A DNA stretch of 64,000 nt. Origin: Chitinophagaceae bacterium. GTDB taxonomy: Bacteria; Bacteroidota; Bacteroidia; Chitinophagales; Chitinophagaceae. Shown one piece after another: positions 28,872-37,822 of the stretch. The translations under genes were made by a program, and so were the position numbers. The DNA lies in NCBI GenBank assembly GCA_019638625.1, contig JAHBTK010000003.1, forward strand, positions 248,001-312,000. Reading direction: 5' to 3'. The notes beneath the pieces are model-generated. The model saw only the letters and a list, made by a program, of their open reading frames with translations, was not told the DNA's origin and did no database searches. Numbering within the stretch: the first letter of the stretch is position 1; each line of letters opens with the position of its first letter.

Positions 28872-30400
28872 GCTAACTTTTTTTGTTAATCTCAAGGGTT
28901 TGAAAATGAGTGTGTTTGCCTTTTGGTGGGGAGCAAACGCAATCAATTACCAGGGGCAGATAGGTATTCTCCAACCATTCGACTATCGATAACTTGTTCA
29001 ATAGTACCATTCTTAGCGAATAAGCAAATTGAAGACTCCGCTTAAAGAACATAATTAGGCTTACTGCCTGCCCCATTTGAGCCACATGCCTGTTAAGACG
29101 GCTAAATAAGCTCCAGTTCAGCAATATCCATAATAGTCTGCCCAGCAATTGACATTCCAGGCGTTCTTTTTTTACTTTTTTTACGTCACTTATATCAAAG
29201 AATGACTTCCATGTTTTAAATACCAATTCTATCTGCCAGCGCAGGTAATAGGTTTTTCTCACTGCACAGGCAGGCAGTATATCGGCTCCGACATTGGTAG
29301 TGTAAATATTATAATGCAGCCTCTTTTTATACGCTTTCGATACACTCCAGCCTTTGCTCTTAGCCCTGGCTTGCGCATTTTGCAATCGTCGTTTAAACTC
29401 ATGATCAGGTACCCGTTCAATGATCAGCCTGCATGGAATGCGCTCTGTGTCATATAGTAACACTTCCTGTTGCAAATGCTGTTGACAGGCGGCTTTGTCC
29501 AATACCTTATTCCAGTCCAATGGCTTTCCCTGTAAAGTATGTACACCCGCCTGGGGAGGTAACCTATTGAGAAAGAAAGCCTTAGATTGTACGACTGCTT
29601 TCAAATAAGAGGATGAAACATATCCCAGATCCCGGATATGTAGATCTCCGGCGGTTATAGCCGATGTAGTTTGTTCTGTATCCGTGAGATCATTACGCAA
29701 GCCCTCGGTTAGTTGTAAGGATAGCCAGTGCCCGCTTACTAAATCATATTCGTATTGCAGGCTTATCATCCCATTGGTTTTGCTGAAATTACCATAACCC
29801 CTGTAAGCACCATTGTAATCGGTAGGAAGTTTAAACTTAGTGGAATCTTTGATCTTTATGCGCGGGAAGTGGAGCTTAGGACTGCCTTTTTCTCTAAGCA
29901 AATGTTGCTGTAAGGCTTGTTGTAATATTTTTTCAAGAAAAGCAACTGCCTGCGGGTTGAACCGTTGATGCAAAGCTTCCTTACTTATTTCTATACCGTG
30001 AGACTGCCGTAGGATTGCGGTAAGATCAGGAAGGCTGATTTGCGACTGTGGGCTCTCCGATACCATCAATGTATTGATAAATCCGTCTGCACTTAGTTTT
30101 GTGCTGCTTCTTTTAATAAAACCTGTTTGACGGGCTATTTGTTCTGCCGGGGTTGCATCCAGAAAACCTTCAATATTTGCAGCAATATCAGCAGTGTGTT
30201 GCCTAAACAGGGTGGACTGATGTACTTCTAATTGTTTTCTCCTTATAGACGCAATTAGCCTAATTTTGAGAACAGGCAACATTTACTCGCGTGCCTTAAA
30301 CAACACAACAATGAGGAAAAAATAAAAAACGGCTTACTCCCGAAAGGGAGCTTTTTGCCTGTTGCCTGAACAACAGACTTTTCTTAGCTTAACGACTATG
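28860..30400. mobile_element. IS4-family insertion sequence, 1541 bp
   Basis: Bounded by perfect 17-bp terminal inverted repeats: CATAGTCGTTAAGCTAA at 28860-28876 and its reverse complement at 30384-30400. It is flanked by a perfect 10-bp duplication and carries one transposase gene on the minus strand. Ends, duplication and gene are all intact, so the insertion is recent and the element may still be mobile. Confidence 0.95.
28873..30282 (-). CDS. IS4-family transposase
   Basis: DDE transposase of 469 residues. The IS4 YREK signature is complete (YYLRWQIELVFKTWKS: Tyr-x2-Arg-x3-Glu-x6-Lys). The first Asp lies in RIKIKDSTKFKLP and the second in LHIRDLGYVSSSYLKA. The gene nearly fills the element and its stop lies in the left inverted repeat. 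No frameshift is seen. It disrupts the sensor-kinase gene and is transcribed against it. Confidence 0.95.
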   Translation of the reverse strand: MLPVLKIRLIASIRRKQLEVHQSTLFRQHTADIAANIEGFLDATPAEQIARQTGFIKRSSTKLSADGFINTLMVSESPQSQISLPDLTAILRQSHGIEISKEALHQRFNPQAVAFLEKILQQALQQHLLREKGSPKLHFPRIKIKDSTKFKLPTDYNGAYRGYGNFSKTNGMISLQYEYDLVSGHWLSLQLTEGLRNDLTDTEQTTSAITAGDLHIRDLGYVSSSYLKAVVQSKAFFLNRLPPQAGVHTLQGKPLDWNKVLDKAACQQHLQQEVLLYDTERIPCRLIIERVPDHEFKRRLQNAQARAKSKGWSVSKAYKKRLHYNIYTTNVGADILPACAVRKTYYLRWQIELVFKTWKSFFDISDVKKVKKERLECQLLGRLLWILLNWSLFSRLNRHVAQMGQAVSLIMFFKRSLQFAYSLRMVLLNKLSIVEWLENTYLPLVIDCVCSPPKGKHTHFQTLEINKKS

Positions 30401-30410
30401 GTGTGTGCAC
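30401..30410. repeat. Target-site duplication, right copy
   Basis: GTGTGTGCAC, identical to 28850-28859. Confidence 0.92.
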
Positions 30411-30728
30411 ATGCCTGATGATGACAAATTAAACGATATAAAGTTAGTGATGACCAAACGGAAGAACTTTTATCTCTTTTATAAGGAAGCTATCAATAAT
30501 ATTGCAAAATATTCGGAAGCAAAAAATGTGTGGATAAAAATGCATATTGTTGATAATCGTTTTTATTTATCTGTAAAAGATGATGGCAAAGGGTTTAATC
30601 TTAATAATAAAACAGAAGGAAACGGATTAGCCAGTATGAAGAAAAGAGCTTTCGAATTAAACGGGACTTTTACGATCCATTCAGCACCTGGTGAGGGTAC
30701 GGAAGTTAAACTAAACTTTCATTTATAG
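30411..30728 (+). pseudogene. Sensor histidine kinase, 3' part (ATPase domain), separated by IS
   Basis: The missing HATPase domain of the kinase at 25980. It has the N box (FYKEAINNIAKYSEAKNVWIKM), G1 (VKDDGKGFNL) and G2 (GNGLASMKKRAFELNG), and stops normally at 30728. Removing the IS plus one duplication joins codon 960 to this part without a frameshift. A GTG at 30405 inside the duplication could start a free 107-residue fragment, but it would lack the phosphorylated His. The response-regulator gene follows after 48 bp. Confidence 0.92.
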
Positions 30729-30776
30729 TGATATTTAACGATAGCCATATTTTTATGCAATTGATATTTTTATGCT

Positions 30777-31418
30777 ATGAATATGATAAGAGTTGTTGTT
30801 TTTGATGATAGCCCCAGCCGTATAAAAAGCTTAAGCCTTCTCATAAATCACTCTGAGAATATGAGATCTGTTGGGGAATTTGGGGATTGTGTCAATGCGC
30901 TTTTAAAAATTGAAGAAACACAACCAGATGTAGTACTGATGGATATCAATATGCCCACAGTGGATGGTATTGAAGGCGTTAAGATCATAAGAAAAAAATA
31001 TCCATCCCTGTGCATTATTATGCAGACTGTTTTTGAAGACGATGATAAAATCATCAGCGCTATCAGTGCTGGGGCAAACGGGTATATCATAAAAAAAACA
31101 CACCCTTCAAAAATCATAGACGCTATAAACGAAGTTATCAACGGAGGCTCTCCCATGACACCTGCTGTTGCGAGAAGAGTGCTTGAATTATTTCACAAAA
31201 AACTAAACTTCGGCATAAGCCAGGATTACAAGCTTACCGACCGGGAAAAGGAAGTGTTGTCTGATCTTGTAAAAGGGCTGAGCTATAAAATGGTGGCAGA
31301 TGAAAGAAAGATCTCCGTATATACCGTGAATGCCCATGTGAGGAAAATCTATGAAAAGCTGCAGGTGCATTCAGTAGCTGAAGCAGTGTCGAAAGCCATC
31401 AGTAACAGAATTATATAA
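30777..31418 (+). CDS. NarL/LuxR-type response regulator (partner of the interrupted kinase)
   Basis: A 213-residue regulator. Receiver domain with acidic pocket (VVVFDDSPSR) and the phospho-acceptor Asp in PDVVLMDINMPTVDG, Lys in GYIIKKTHP. C-terminal LuxR helix-turn-helix: LTDREKEVLSDLVKGLSYKMVADERKISVYTVNAHVRKIYEKL. It follows the kinase fragments by 48 bp, so it was the cognate partner. With that kinase broken, it may now depend on another phosphodonor, such as the kinase at 46900. Confidence 0.93.
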   Translation: MNMIRVVVFDDSPSRIKSLSLLINHSENMRSVGEFGDCVNALLKIEETQPDVVLMDINMPTVDGIEGVKIIRKKYPSLCIIMQTVFEDDDKIISAISAGANGYIIKKTHPSKIIDAINEVINGGSPMTPAVARRVLELFHKKLNFGISQDYKLTDREKEVLSDLVKGLSYKMVADERKISVYTVNAHVRKIYEKLQVHSVAEAVSKAISNRII

Positions 31419-31455
31419 TCTGGATCGTTCTTCATCCCTTTATTGACATAGAAAT

Positions 31456-31469
31456 TACACAAAGGTGTA
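31456..31469 (+). promoter_or_regulatory. Operator-like palindrome, site B
   Basis: TACACAAAGGTGTA, a 5-bp inverted repeat around AAAG. A -7-like TACCTTCA starts at 31494, exactly 24 bp downstream. The formylglycine-generating-enzyme gene begins about 140 bp further on. The same core and spacing occur at sites C and D, so an activator adjoining the -33 region is likely. Confidence 0.7.
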
Positions 31470-31604
31470 CTACTTAGGAGGTAAGGAATGAATTACCTTC
31501 AATTCCGGACATGAAAAAACGGGGATTGGTCCGCTTGTGCACCGTTTTTATGCAACTATGTTCATTTGCTTTAATCGCAAAATTTACCCGGAGTATTAAA
31601 GGTC

Positions 31605-32855
31605 ATGAAACATCTTTTTTCAAGCTCAGCTATTTTCTTTGTCTGTCCGTATATCGGCAGATTATTATTGAGCACAATAATTTTTTTTTCGGTTACCTGT
31701 TGCGGATGGAATTGTAAAAATGCCGGTTCGGAAATCAATGAGCAAGCCTATATTGCCGGCAGGATCCACGATGCCATTTCCTGTACAAGCAACGGGTTGA
31801 CAAAAGCTGACAGCACACTTTATATGCAGCGGGGCGGCGCATCCTTTCACCCAACCGTTGCAAATACGGTAAAAGAATTTTCCGTGAACATCCCGGATGG
31901 CATGGTGCTAATACCCGGTGGTACTTTCAGTATGGGCGCGGTAAATCCCGTAGGAATAACAGATGGCGGGCATGAAAAAATGAGTGACGCCCAGCCGGTA
32001 CATGACGTGTATGTAGATGCCTTTTTAATGGATAAAACAGAGGTGACCAATGCCGAGTTTGCCGCTTTTGTTAAAGCGACGGGCTATATAACTGTTGCCG
32101 AACAAAAGCCAACCAAAGAAGAGTTTCCCGGCGCTCCTGAAGAAAACCTGATAGCCGGGTCCATCGTGTTCTCTCCACCTTCTGCAAAAGTTCCGTTGAA
32201 CAATCATTACCAGTGGTGGCAGTATGTAAAAGGCGCCAACTGGAAGCATCCCGCCGAACCGGGTTCCGATATAAAAGGAAAAGAGCATTATCCGGTAGTT
32301 CAAATTGCCTGGGAAGATGCGCAGGCGTATGCAAAATGGTGTGGTAAAAGACTGCCTACCGAAGCGGAATGGGAGTTTGCAGCAAGGGGAGGAAGATCCG
32401 GCGAATTATATGCGTGGGGTAATCAGCTCAAGCCCGATAATAAATGGATGGCAAATACCTTCCAGGGATCATTTCCTGATCAGGATACCGCGGAAGATGG
32501 GGTTCCCAGACTGTCAAAGGTAGCGGCATATCCTCCTAACAGCTACGGGTTATATGATATGGCAGGTAATGTATGGGAATGGTGTAACGATTGGTACAGG
32601 TACGATTATTATAATATGCTTGCACAAGATAGTATAAGCAGAAATCCCGGGGGACCTTCAGGTCCCTACGATCCACAGGAGCCGGGAGCTAAAAAGAAAA
32701 TACAACGGGGGGGCTCTTTCTTATGTACCGATCAATATTGTACCAGGTATATGGTAGGTACCCGGGGAAAAGGAGAATACAGATCTACCTCTAATCATAT
32801 CGGGTTCCGTTGTGTAAAAGATATAACTATTACAAAAGTGCTTGCAAAAAAATAG
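31605..32855 (+). CDS. Formylglycine-generating enzyme (sulfatase-maturation factor)
   Basis: Oxidises the active-site Cys of sulfatases to C-alpha-formylglycine. The 416-residue protein has an N-terminal hydrophobic signal, probably a lipoprotein signal (SVTCCG), then the FGE-sulfatase domain starting at PDGMVLIPGGTFSMGAVN. Hallmarks: DKTEVTNAEFAAFV, KRLPTEAEWEFAARGG, GLYDMAGNVWEWCNDWY, RGGSFLCTDQYCTRY and NHIGFRCV. The two catalytic cysteines are Cys 374 and Cys 379, with the same 5-residue spacing as in characterised oxygen-dependent FGEs. Many family members lack them, so this is probably a real maturase. Two Cys-type sulfatases are encoded nearby (38749 and 41169). Confidence 0.92.
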   Translation: MKHLFSSSAIFFVCPYIGRLLLSTIIFFSVTCCGWNCKNAGSEINEQAYIAGRIHDAISCTSNGLTKADSTLYMQRGGASFHPTVANTVKEFSVNIPDGMVLIPGGTFSMGAVNPVGITDGGHEKMSDAQPVHDVYVDAFLMDKTEVTNAEFAAFVKATGYITVAEQKPTKEEFPGAPEENLIAGSIVFSPPSAKVPLNNHYQWWQYVKGANWKHPAEPGSDIKGKEHYPVVQIAWEDAQAYAKWCGKRLPTEAEWEFAARGGRSGELYAWGNQLKPDNKWMANTFQGSFPDQDTAEDGVPRLSKVAAYPPNSYGLYDMAGNVWEWCNDWYRYDYYNMLAQDSISRNPGGPSGPYDPQEPGAKKKIQRGGSFLCTDQYCTRYMVGTRGKGEYRSTSNHIGFRCVKDITITKVLAKK

Positions 32856-32858
32856 CAT

Positions 32859-33590
32859 GTGCATTACGGTAAATATTTTTCAACAGGCAGGAGTTGTGTG
32901 CTTGTTACAGCATTATTGCTGCTGGCAACCTGCCTTTCGGCGCAGATCACTACACAATCGTGGGTAGATTTTATTGTGAATGTACCTATGCGAAAGGGGT
33001 TCACATTCGACAATGAATTTTCTTATAAAACCAATATCAGCAAAACTACCAAATGGCGCAGCTATGATATTACACCGGAAATCGAAAAGGCGCTCGGTAA
33101 ACATTTTGATCTTACATTGTATGTGGGATCATCCTATACTAATCAGCAGGCAGGGTATGATACCTGGGAGCTAAAGCCGGGACTGGGTGTAAGATATAAT
33201 ATTACGCCTGACAAAAGACTGCTCCTGAGATTACTGGCAAGGTTCGAAGTTCGTAATCAATATACCTACGACAGTAGTGTTTGGGATCGCAATACAAGAT
33301 CAAGATTACGCCTTGAAGGCATCTATTGCATCAATAAAAATTCTCTTGTAGAAAACAGGGTATGGTACGTTATGACGGATGCAGAAGTATTCTGGACCAT
33401 TGACAAGCAGGTGCGGGAGCGGTATTCCGACCGGACAAGAATACGCGCCGGTATAGGATATAAGCTAAATGCACACTGGCGTTTCGAGGAGATCTATACG
33501 TATCAGTTTTCCAGGAACACCATTACGGAACATTACGGGGAAGACCAGCAACAGATATTTCGGTTGAGGGTGAAGTATTTTACTAAGTGA
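32859..33590 (+). CDS. DUF2490-family outer-membrane protein
   Basis: A 243-residue secreted beta-barrel-like protein. Translation appears to start at the GTG at 32859, 3 bp after the FGE stop, because the signal peptide (VLVTALLLLATCLSAQ) follows in this frame and the nearby ATG is in another frame. Strand-rich body with YDITPEIEKALGKHFDLTLYVG, RLRLEGIYCINKNSLVENRVWY and RFEEIYTYQFSRNTITEHYG fits DUF2490. Tight spacing suggests one operon with the FGE gene. Confidence 0.8.
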   Translation: MHYGKYFSTGRSCVLVTALLLLATCLSAQITTQSWVDFIVNVPMRKGFTFDNEFSYKTNISKTTKWRSYDITPEIEKALGKHFDLTLYVGSSYTNQQAGYDTWELKPGLGVRYNITPDKRLLLRLLARFEVRNQYTYDSSVWDRNTRSRLRLEGIYCINKNSLVENRVWYVMTDAEVFWTIDKQVRERYSDRTRIRAGIGYKLNAHWRFEEIYTYQFSRNTITEHYGEDQQQIFRLRVKYFTK

Positions 33591-34131
33591 GCAGGAGGGA
33601 GAGCGTTCCCGGATCAAAAAAAGGTATAATACGCCGGAATACGTTAGCTTGGGCGCATTTCAAATTAACCCCGCAGGCGTGCCTGCAAAACATGGGATAT
33701 ACCCATGGGGCTCCGGCGAGAGAATGGATTATTTATAAACCTGAATTATCGCGAAAGTTACAGAACCATTAGCCCCTTGCCCGTCATTTCGATCCCGCCT
33801 TCATCCTGTATTGATCTAAATGTATATTACGGCGGGAGAGAAATCTGCCTGCGGCAGGCAGGCCTGCCGGGCAGTAGTGCAGCAGTTGAGCATTGGTACA
33901 AAAGCTCGGCAGATTTCTCTCCCGACCTTCGGTTGGGATCGAAATGACGTGTAAGAGTGTTTTGTTTTTGTAACTGGTGCTTTCTGCAGCGGGGGTATAT
34001 ATAATTTTCGCGTGCTGGGTAATCGTGTGCAGATACCTCGTGCTCCGCCCCGGCGGACAAGCTCGGCGTGACAGGTGGCAGTGCGTTGTTCAACGTTAGT
34101 GCTATTGTTCAACATTTAATTTGCAACGGTA
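33591..34131. other. Intergenic region holding repeat DNA
   Basis: No real gene. It contains the MITE-like element at 33782-33949 and, at about 34030-34075, another repeat-like GC-rich stretch (ctcgtgctccgccccggcgg and following). Open frames across these parts only translate the repeats. The flanking genes are convergent. Confidence 0.6.
33782..33949. repeat. MITE-like element, copy 1
   Basis: 168 bp bounded by perfect 15-bp inverted repeats (CGTCATTTCGATCCC at 33782-33796 and its complement at 33935-33949). Inside are perfect 17-bp inverted repeats (CGGGAGAGAAATCTGCC at 33833-33849 and complement at 33908-33924), giving a nested hairpin. No coding capacity. A related copy in the opposite orientation is at 38553-38741. 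Confidence 0.85.
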
Positions 34132-34707
34132 TTACCTGAACCCCGAGCCGATCATATAATATACCAGGTCGTTTATTTTTACAAGATCACCTTTTTCGAT
34201 CCGTGCATTAATATCCGGGCTGCTGATGGGATATTTTAAAAATACCAGTATATAATATTTGTTTTCAACAAAAAGTTTACCTGACGAAACAGATTTAAAA
34301 GAAAGAAAATTGACAGTTTCAGGTTTGTCATTTATGTAAAAAGTTGATTTGGATAACCACAGGCTTTTGATATCCCGGATTTTTTCGCCAAGGGATTTTA
34401 GTTTTGCAGTATCGTAATTAAAGCGGAGGATGGTGGAATAAAACGCTTCTTTGTTTTTCTCCGTATTGTAAATATAGCGTACGCTGTCTGTGCTTACTTC
34501 CAGCAGGTAGTATTTGAATGACCTGTCAGAGAAGCCTGCTGAAAAAGGCTGCTGTTCATATAGCTGATCATACAATTGCATGATCTCTTTTATAGATGCC
34601 TCATGCTGATGATAATAGTCTGCCGTTTTTCTTTTGGAAGCAGCAGCACAGGAAACAAGCATTCCCGCCAGGAAAAACAGCCATACATATATATTAATTC
34701 GTGTCAT
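34132..34707 (-). CDS. Predicted lipoprotein of unknown function
   Basis: A 191-residue protein with a lipoprotein signal (WLFFLAGMLVSCAAA, Cys 20). The start at 34707 (MTRINIYVW) is preferred over the in-frame start at 34716. The mature part is hydrophilic, with a helical first half (IKEIMQLYDQLYEQQPFSAGF) and strands later; no known domain is recognised. Its start overlaps the end of the papain-like gene by 14 bp, so the two are coupled and may act together. Confidence 0.65.
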   Translation of the reverse strand: MTRINIYVWLFFLAGMLVSCAAASKRKTADYYHQHEASIKEIMQLYDQLYEQQPFSAGFSDRSFKYYLLEVSTDSVRYIYNTEKNKEAFYSTILRFNYDTAKLKSLGEKIRDIKSLWLSKSTFYINDKPETVNFLSFKSVSSGKLFVENKYYILVFLKYPISSPDINARIEKGDLVKINDLVYYMIGSGFR

Positions 34708-35623
34708 CGCTGGCATGGTTTATAGTGGTTACTCCAAACACCAGTTGTCTCAGTCTTTTTCTTGTAATTTGCTGCTCCGTCCTCAATCCGTAATCCCAGT
34801 ATTGTATTTCGATCATATCGCCTGACTGGTACATGTCATATAGCACAATATAATGTGTGGGCGCCCGTAATTTGAAAAGTGAATATTTATGCGGATAGAG
34901 CCACTTGCTGTTAACATACAGCAGCACGATCCCTTGTGAAAGTTGTTCTGAGATATAATTGTAAAAATTCCCGGTGAAAGGACGTAAAAAATCTGAACCG
35001 CGGCGCGTAAGCTTATCATCCGTAAAATGCATCAGCATTTTATTGAACTTCCGGTAGTTGGTTCCCGCCCATATTCTATTTTCATCGCCGGAATCATAGT
35101 GATGATCAACAAAATTCAAATAGCCCTTAAACTGGTCGGCAAGCGTTAAGAACCAAAGCTGGTTAGCATGATGTACATCCAGTTGCCCTTTGTTTTTCAA
35201 TGTGCCTGCGGCAAGCAATACTTCCAGAGTTGGTTGTAACAGCTTCTTCTTGAGCCTGGCATTTCCATTATGATACAAAGAAAGGATAGCTTCTGTATAA
35301 GCATCAGGATAATATTTCAACAGCAGGTGAGTTAGCGCCGCATAGCCGCAAAAGTTGGTTGATGTACCCTGGTTGATATAGTCGGGAAAAAGAATGTTTT
35401 TTTTAATGTTAGCAAAGAAAAGCGACGGTTTAATATTAGTCCAGTGACCGGAGATCGCAAGCGTATCTTCTTTATCCAGCATAGCCAGTGCTTTTTGCCG
35501 TCTTGCCTGCAGGATTTTGTCATACCGGTGATCGGTAAGTATATTCACCTTAGGAATACTGTCCTGTGCAACAGCAGTCTGCAAAAAAAATGCACTTATA
35601 ATAATGAATACAGTCAGTTGCAT
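34694..35623 (-). CDS. Secreted papain-like (C39/C70-type) cysteine-protease-fold protein, tentative
   Basis: A 309-residue exported protein (signal peptide to about residue 20, ending AVAQ) of no named family. It has a papain-like layout: Gln 85 and Cys 92 in INQGTSTNFCGYAALTHLLL, His 257 in APTHYIVLYDM, and Asp 277 in IQYWDYG. This matches oxyanion Gln, nucleophile Cys, His and Asp/Asn in spacing and local pattern, as in bacteriocin-leader or peptidoglycan cysteine peptidases. The middle is helical and not conserved in any family I recognise. It is coupled to the lipoprotein gene downstream and follows a DUF4136-like gene by 15 bp. Confidence 0.55.
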   Translation of the reverse strand: MQLTVFIIISAFFLQTAVAQDSIPKVNILTDHRYDKILQARRQKALAMLDKEDTLAISGHWTNIKPSLFFANIKKNILFPDYINQGTSTNFCGYAALTHLLLKYYPDAYTEAILSLYHNGNARLKKKLLQPTLEVLLAAGTLKNKGQLDVHHANQLWFLTLADQFKGYLNFVDHHYDSGDENRIWAGTNYRKFNKMLMHFTDDKLTRRGSDFLRPFTGNFYNYISEQLSQGIVLLYVNSKWLYPHKYSLFKLRAPTHYIVLYDMYQSGDMIEIQYWDYGLRTEQQITRKRLRQLVFGVTTINHASDDTN

Positions 35624-35638
35624 CAGCAGCGGTTGTCT

Positions 35639-36241
35639 TTATTGAAGGAATATTCCATCCTTCAATAATGCATTAGTAGTAGCTTTTGCAAAATCAGCAG
35701 CAAGCTTACCGGTATCTTTTTTCAGCTTGCCGCTTAGTTGGGTGCTCCACAACAGGTCTTTTGATGAACGGTTATAAAACCCCGCGGTGGCATTCACCAC
35801 AGTAACTGCCCTGGTACCTCCCGCCAAAGGAACATTGCCGCCTATTGATGCCCTGAAGATACCTATTTTTATCGGAACGCCTACATAAGCGTCTACCGAA
35901 GGCTTGTTTTTATACTCAGTACCTGCACCTATTATATTAAATACGATCACCGCATCAGCTTCCAATGCATCTGCTTTTTGCATAAATGCATCTTCAGATG
36001 CAAGATCCGCCTCCGTTATATTTGAATAGGCAGGTATAGCAGCAATACCTTTTTCATTCAGTTGCTTTACAGTAGCGTCTTCCAGTTGCCGCCTGGCAAG
36101 ATCATCCGAAATTTTTGCCATTACAATTACCTTACGGTATGCTTCAGCTTTATAGGTGGACGATTTCCACGATGATTGTGCCGTAGCTTGCTGCATTAAA
36201 GCAAGTGCAATACATACAAAAGTTAAACCGGTTTTATACAT
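35639..36241 (-). CDS. Secreted DUF4136-like protein
   Basis: A 200-residue exported protein. The start at 36241 (MYKTGLTFVCIALALMQQATAQ) gives a clean signal peptide without a lipobox; an upstream in-frame start is less likely. The body shares the layout of the two DUF4136-like lipoproteins: KVIVMAKISDDLARRQLEDATVKQL, a Gly/Tyr-containing middle (LEADAVIVFNIIGAGTEYKN) and a closing FYNRSSKDLLWSTQLSG segment. Function unknown. Confidence 0.7.
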   Translation of the reverse strand: MYKTGLTFVCIALALMQQATAQSSWKSSTYKAEAYRKVIVMAKISDDLARRQLEDATVKQLNEKGIAAIPAYSNITEADLASEDAFMQKADALEADAVIVFNIIGAGTEYKNKPSVDAYVGVPIKIGIFRASIGGNVPLAGGTRAVTVVNATAGFYNRSSKDLLWSTQLSGKLKKDTGKLAADFAKATTNALLKDGIFLQ

Positions 36242-36381
36242 ATTATTTCTTTTTTGGTGCAAAGAATTTTATATAAGGAGCAATTGTTATAAAAAATTGT
36301 CTACACTATTTGGCTTTAATACAAGATACATAAAATTGAGAATGACAGGAATTTGTAATTGATTATAGTATTGATTGCCTG

Positions 36382-37800
36382 CTATTTTATTCTTTCCACC
36401 TGGGGAAGCGGATAGGTTTCGTTTAAAAGCTCTTCTGCCGGCTGATAAAAGCGCAGGAATAAATTGAAATCTCCTTTGGGAGCCGGCAACCAGTTTGCTT
36501 TTTTTGAATCTTCCGGCACCTCATTCTGGATGTATATGGTGAATGATCCGTCAGCATTTACTGTAAAGCCGGGTGATTTATCGCTTATCTTATACCGGTT
36601 GACCAGATTATCTACGAGCATCTTATCATCGTTATTATAAATGGTTAAAGACCAGAAGGCGTTCACGGGTGGCGTTTTGCTGAATTTCATCTCATATTTG
36701 CCGGCTCCGTTCAATTGTTTATTAGCTGCATCTGTAAAGCGGTTAGGATACAGTGCTTCCTCCGAAATATTACCACCCAGGTATGGACCGGCTATAACGG
36801 CACGCAGCGGATAATTATATCCAAATCCGCTGAGGGGCGCCCAGTTCCAGCCGTTACGAGTCGTAGAGGTATTTGCCACTGCAGCAGCTACCTGGATCTG
36901 TGCGTCGGTCAATGCTTTTTTTAACGCATCTACCTGTACTGTTGTTAATTTTGAAGGATCAAATCCTTTTGCTTTTGTAAGCCCTATCCGTTCCAGTTGC
37001 CCAACCAGGGCATCATCCATTTGCTTGATCGTATTTTGCTGCATGGCATATCCCAGGTGCACAAAAAAGCCCAGTTCGTTGCCGGTAATATCAGGCAGTT
37101 GTGGCAGTGTTGCTGCGGGTACTTTATAGTTTACATTGCCTGCCTGGCTTAACGGGCGCAGGTCAAATTGCTTTTGCAATGCCCATACCGGTTTTGGGTC
37201 TTCATCCGCTTCAATGTGGATGCGTCCCCAAAGCCATACTTTATCAGTAACTACGGGTATTGCTTTCATCGCAGGAGGAATTTTCCCTTTCCAGCCCGGT
37301 GGAATAATAACAAATTTTCCTGCTTTTGTACCGGTTGTACGCCTCCCGATATTAAATTCATGATCGTGGTACATGCTAAATACATTGATCACATAATATC
37401 GGTCGCGTGTATCCGGAACCGTTAGTACATAAGGTTCGGTGAGGTTAACTACCGCACTCATGTAATAGGTGTCATTATTAGCGGTGGGCATGTCTTTTGC
37501 AGCAGGAGTTGCCAGTTCCGTGGCCCAGCCGATCTGGTTAAGTGGCGCACGGTAGCTGGTGGCAGGTTTATTCGCTGGCACATCTATGTATTCACGCGCT
37601 ACCCGCTCCATCCGTACCAGCGGGTAGCCCCAGTTATACGCTATAACACCAAGATTATAAGCGTCTATCTCCTGTGCTTTAACAATGCTTTCTTTGGTTG
37701 CAATGGCTGTAAGCTGTGGATCAGGAAACCTTTGAGATAAAGCGGCAGTTGACATCATTGTTGCCGTGATCGCTACCGGTAATTTGAATAACAGCTTCAT
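36382..37800 (-). CDS. DUF1254/DUF1214 domain protein
   Basis: A 472-residue secreted protein. Signal peptide at residues 1-22, then DUF1254 (YNLGVIAYNWGYPLVRMERVAREYIDVPANKPATSYRAPLNQIGWATELATPAAKDMPTANND region, residues 47-110) and a C-terminal DUF1214 (GKYEMKFSKTPPVNAFWSLTIYNNDDKMLVDN and GSFTIYIQNEVPEDSKKANWLPAPKGDFNLFLRFYQP). Family members are poorly characterised but are often found with sulfatases and hydrolases. It lies 22 bp after the TonB-domain gene. Confidence 0.88.
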   Translation of the reverse strand: MKLLFKLPVAITATMMSTAALSQRFPDPQLTAIATKESIVKAQEIDAYNLGVIAYNWGYPLVRMERVAREYIDVPANKPATSYRAPLNQIGWATELATPAAKDMPTANNDTYYMSAVVNLTEPYVLTVPDTRDRYYVINVFSMYHDHEFNIGRRTTGTKAGKFVIIPPGWKGKIPPAMKAIPVVTDKVWLWGRIHIEADEDPKPVWALQKQFDLRPLSQAGNVNYKVPAATLPQLPDITGNELGFFVHLGYAMQQNTIKQMDDALVGQLERIGLTKAKGFDPSKLTTVQVDALKKALTDAQIQVAAAVANTSTTRNGWNWAPLSGFGYNYPLRAVIAGPYLGGNISEEALYPNRFTDAANKQLNGAGKYEMKFSKTPPVNAFWSLTIYNNDDKMLVDNLVNRYKISDKSPGFTVNADGSFTIYIQNEVPEDSKKANWLPAPKGDFNLFLRFYQPAEELLNETYPLPQVERIK

Positions 37801-37822
37801 AATAATATTGTTATTGTTAATA

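Noticed and set aside
31511..31717. A 68-codon plus-strand frame before the formylglycine enzyme
   Set aside because: It overlaps the enzyme's start in another frame and has no recognisable features.
33705..33947. Open frames on the MITE-like element giving a CIDLNVYYGGRE-type peptide
   Set aside because: A similar peptide is read from the second copy at 38555-38752, so it is only the repeat translated by chance; nothing shows selection for protein.
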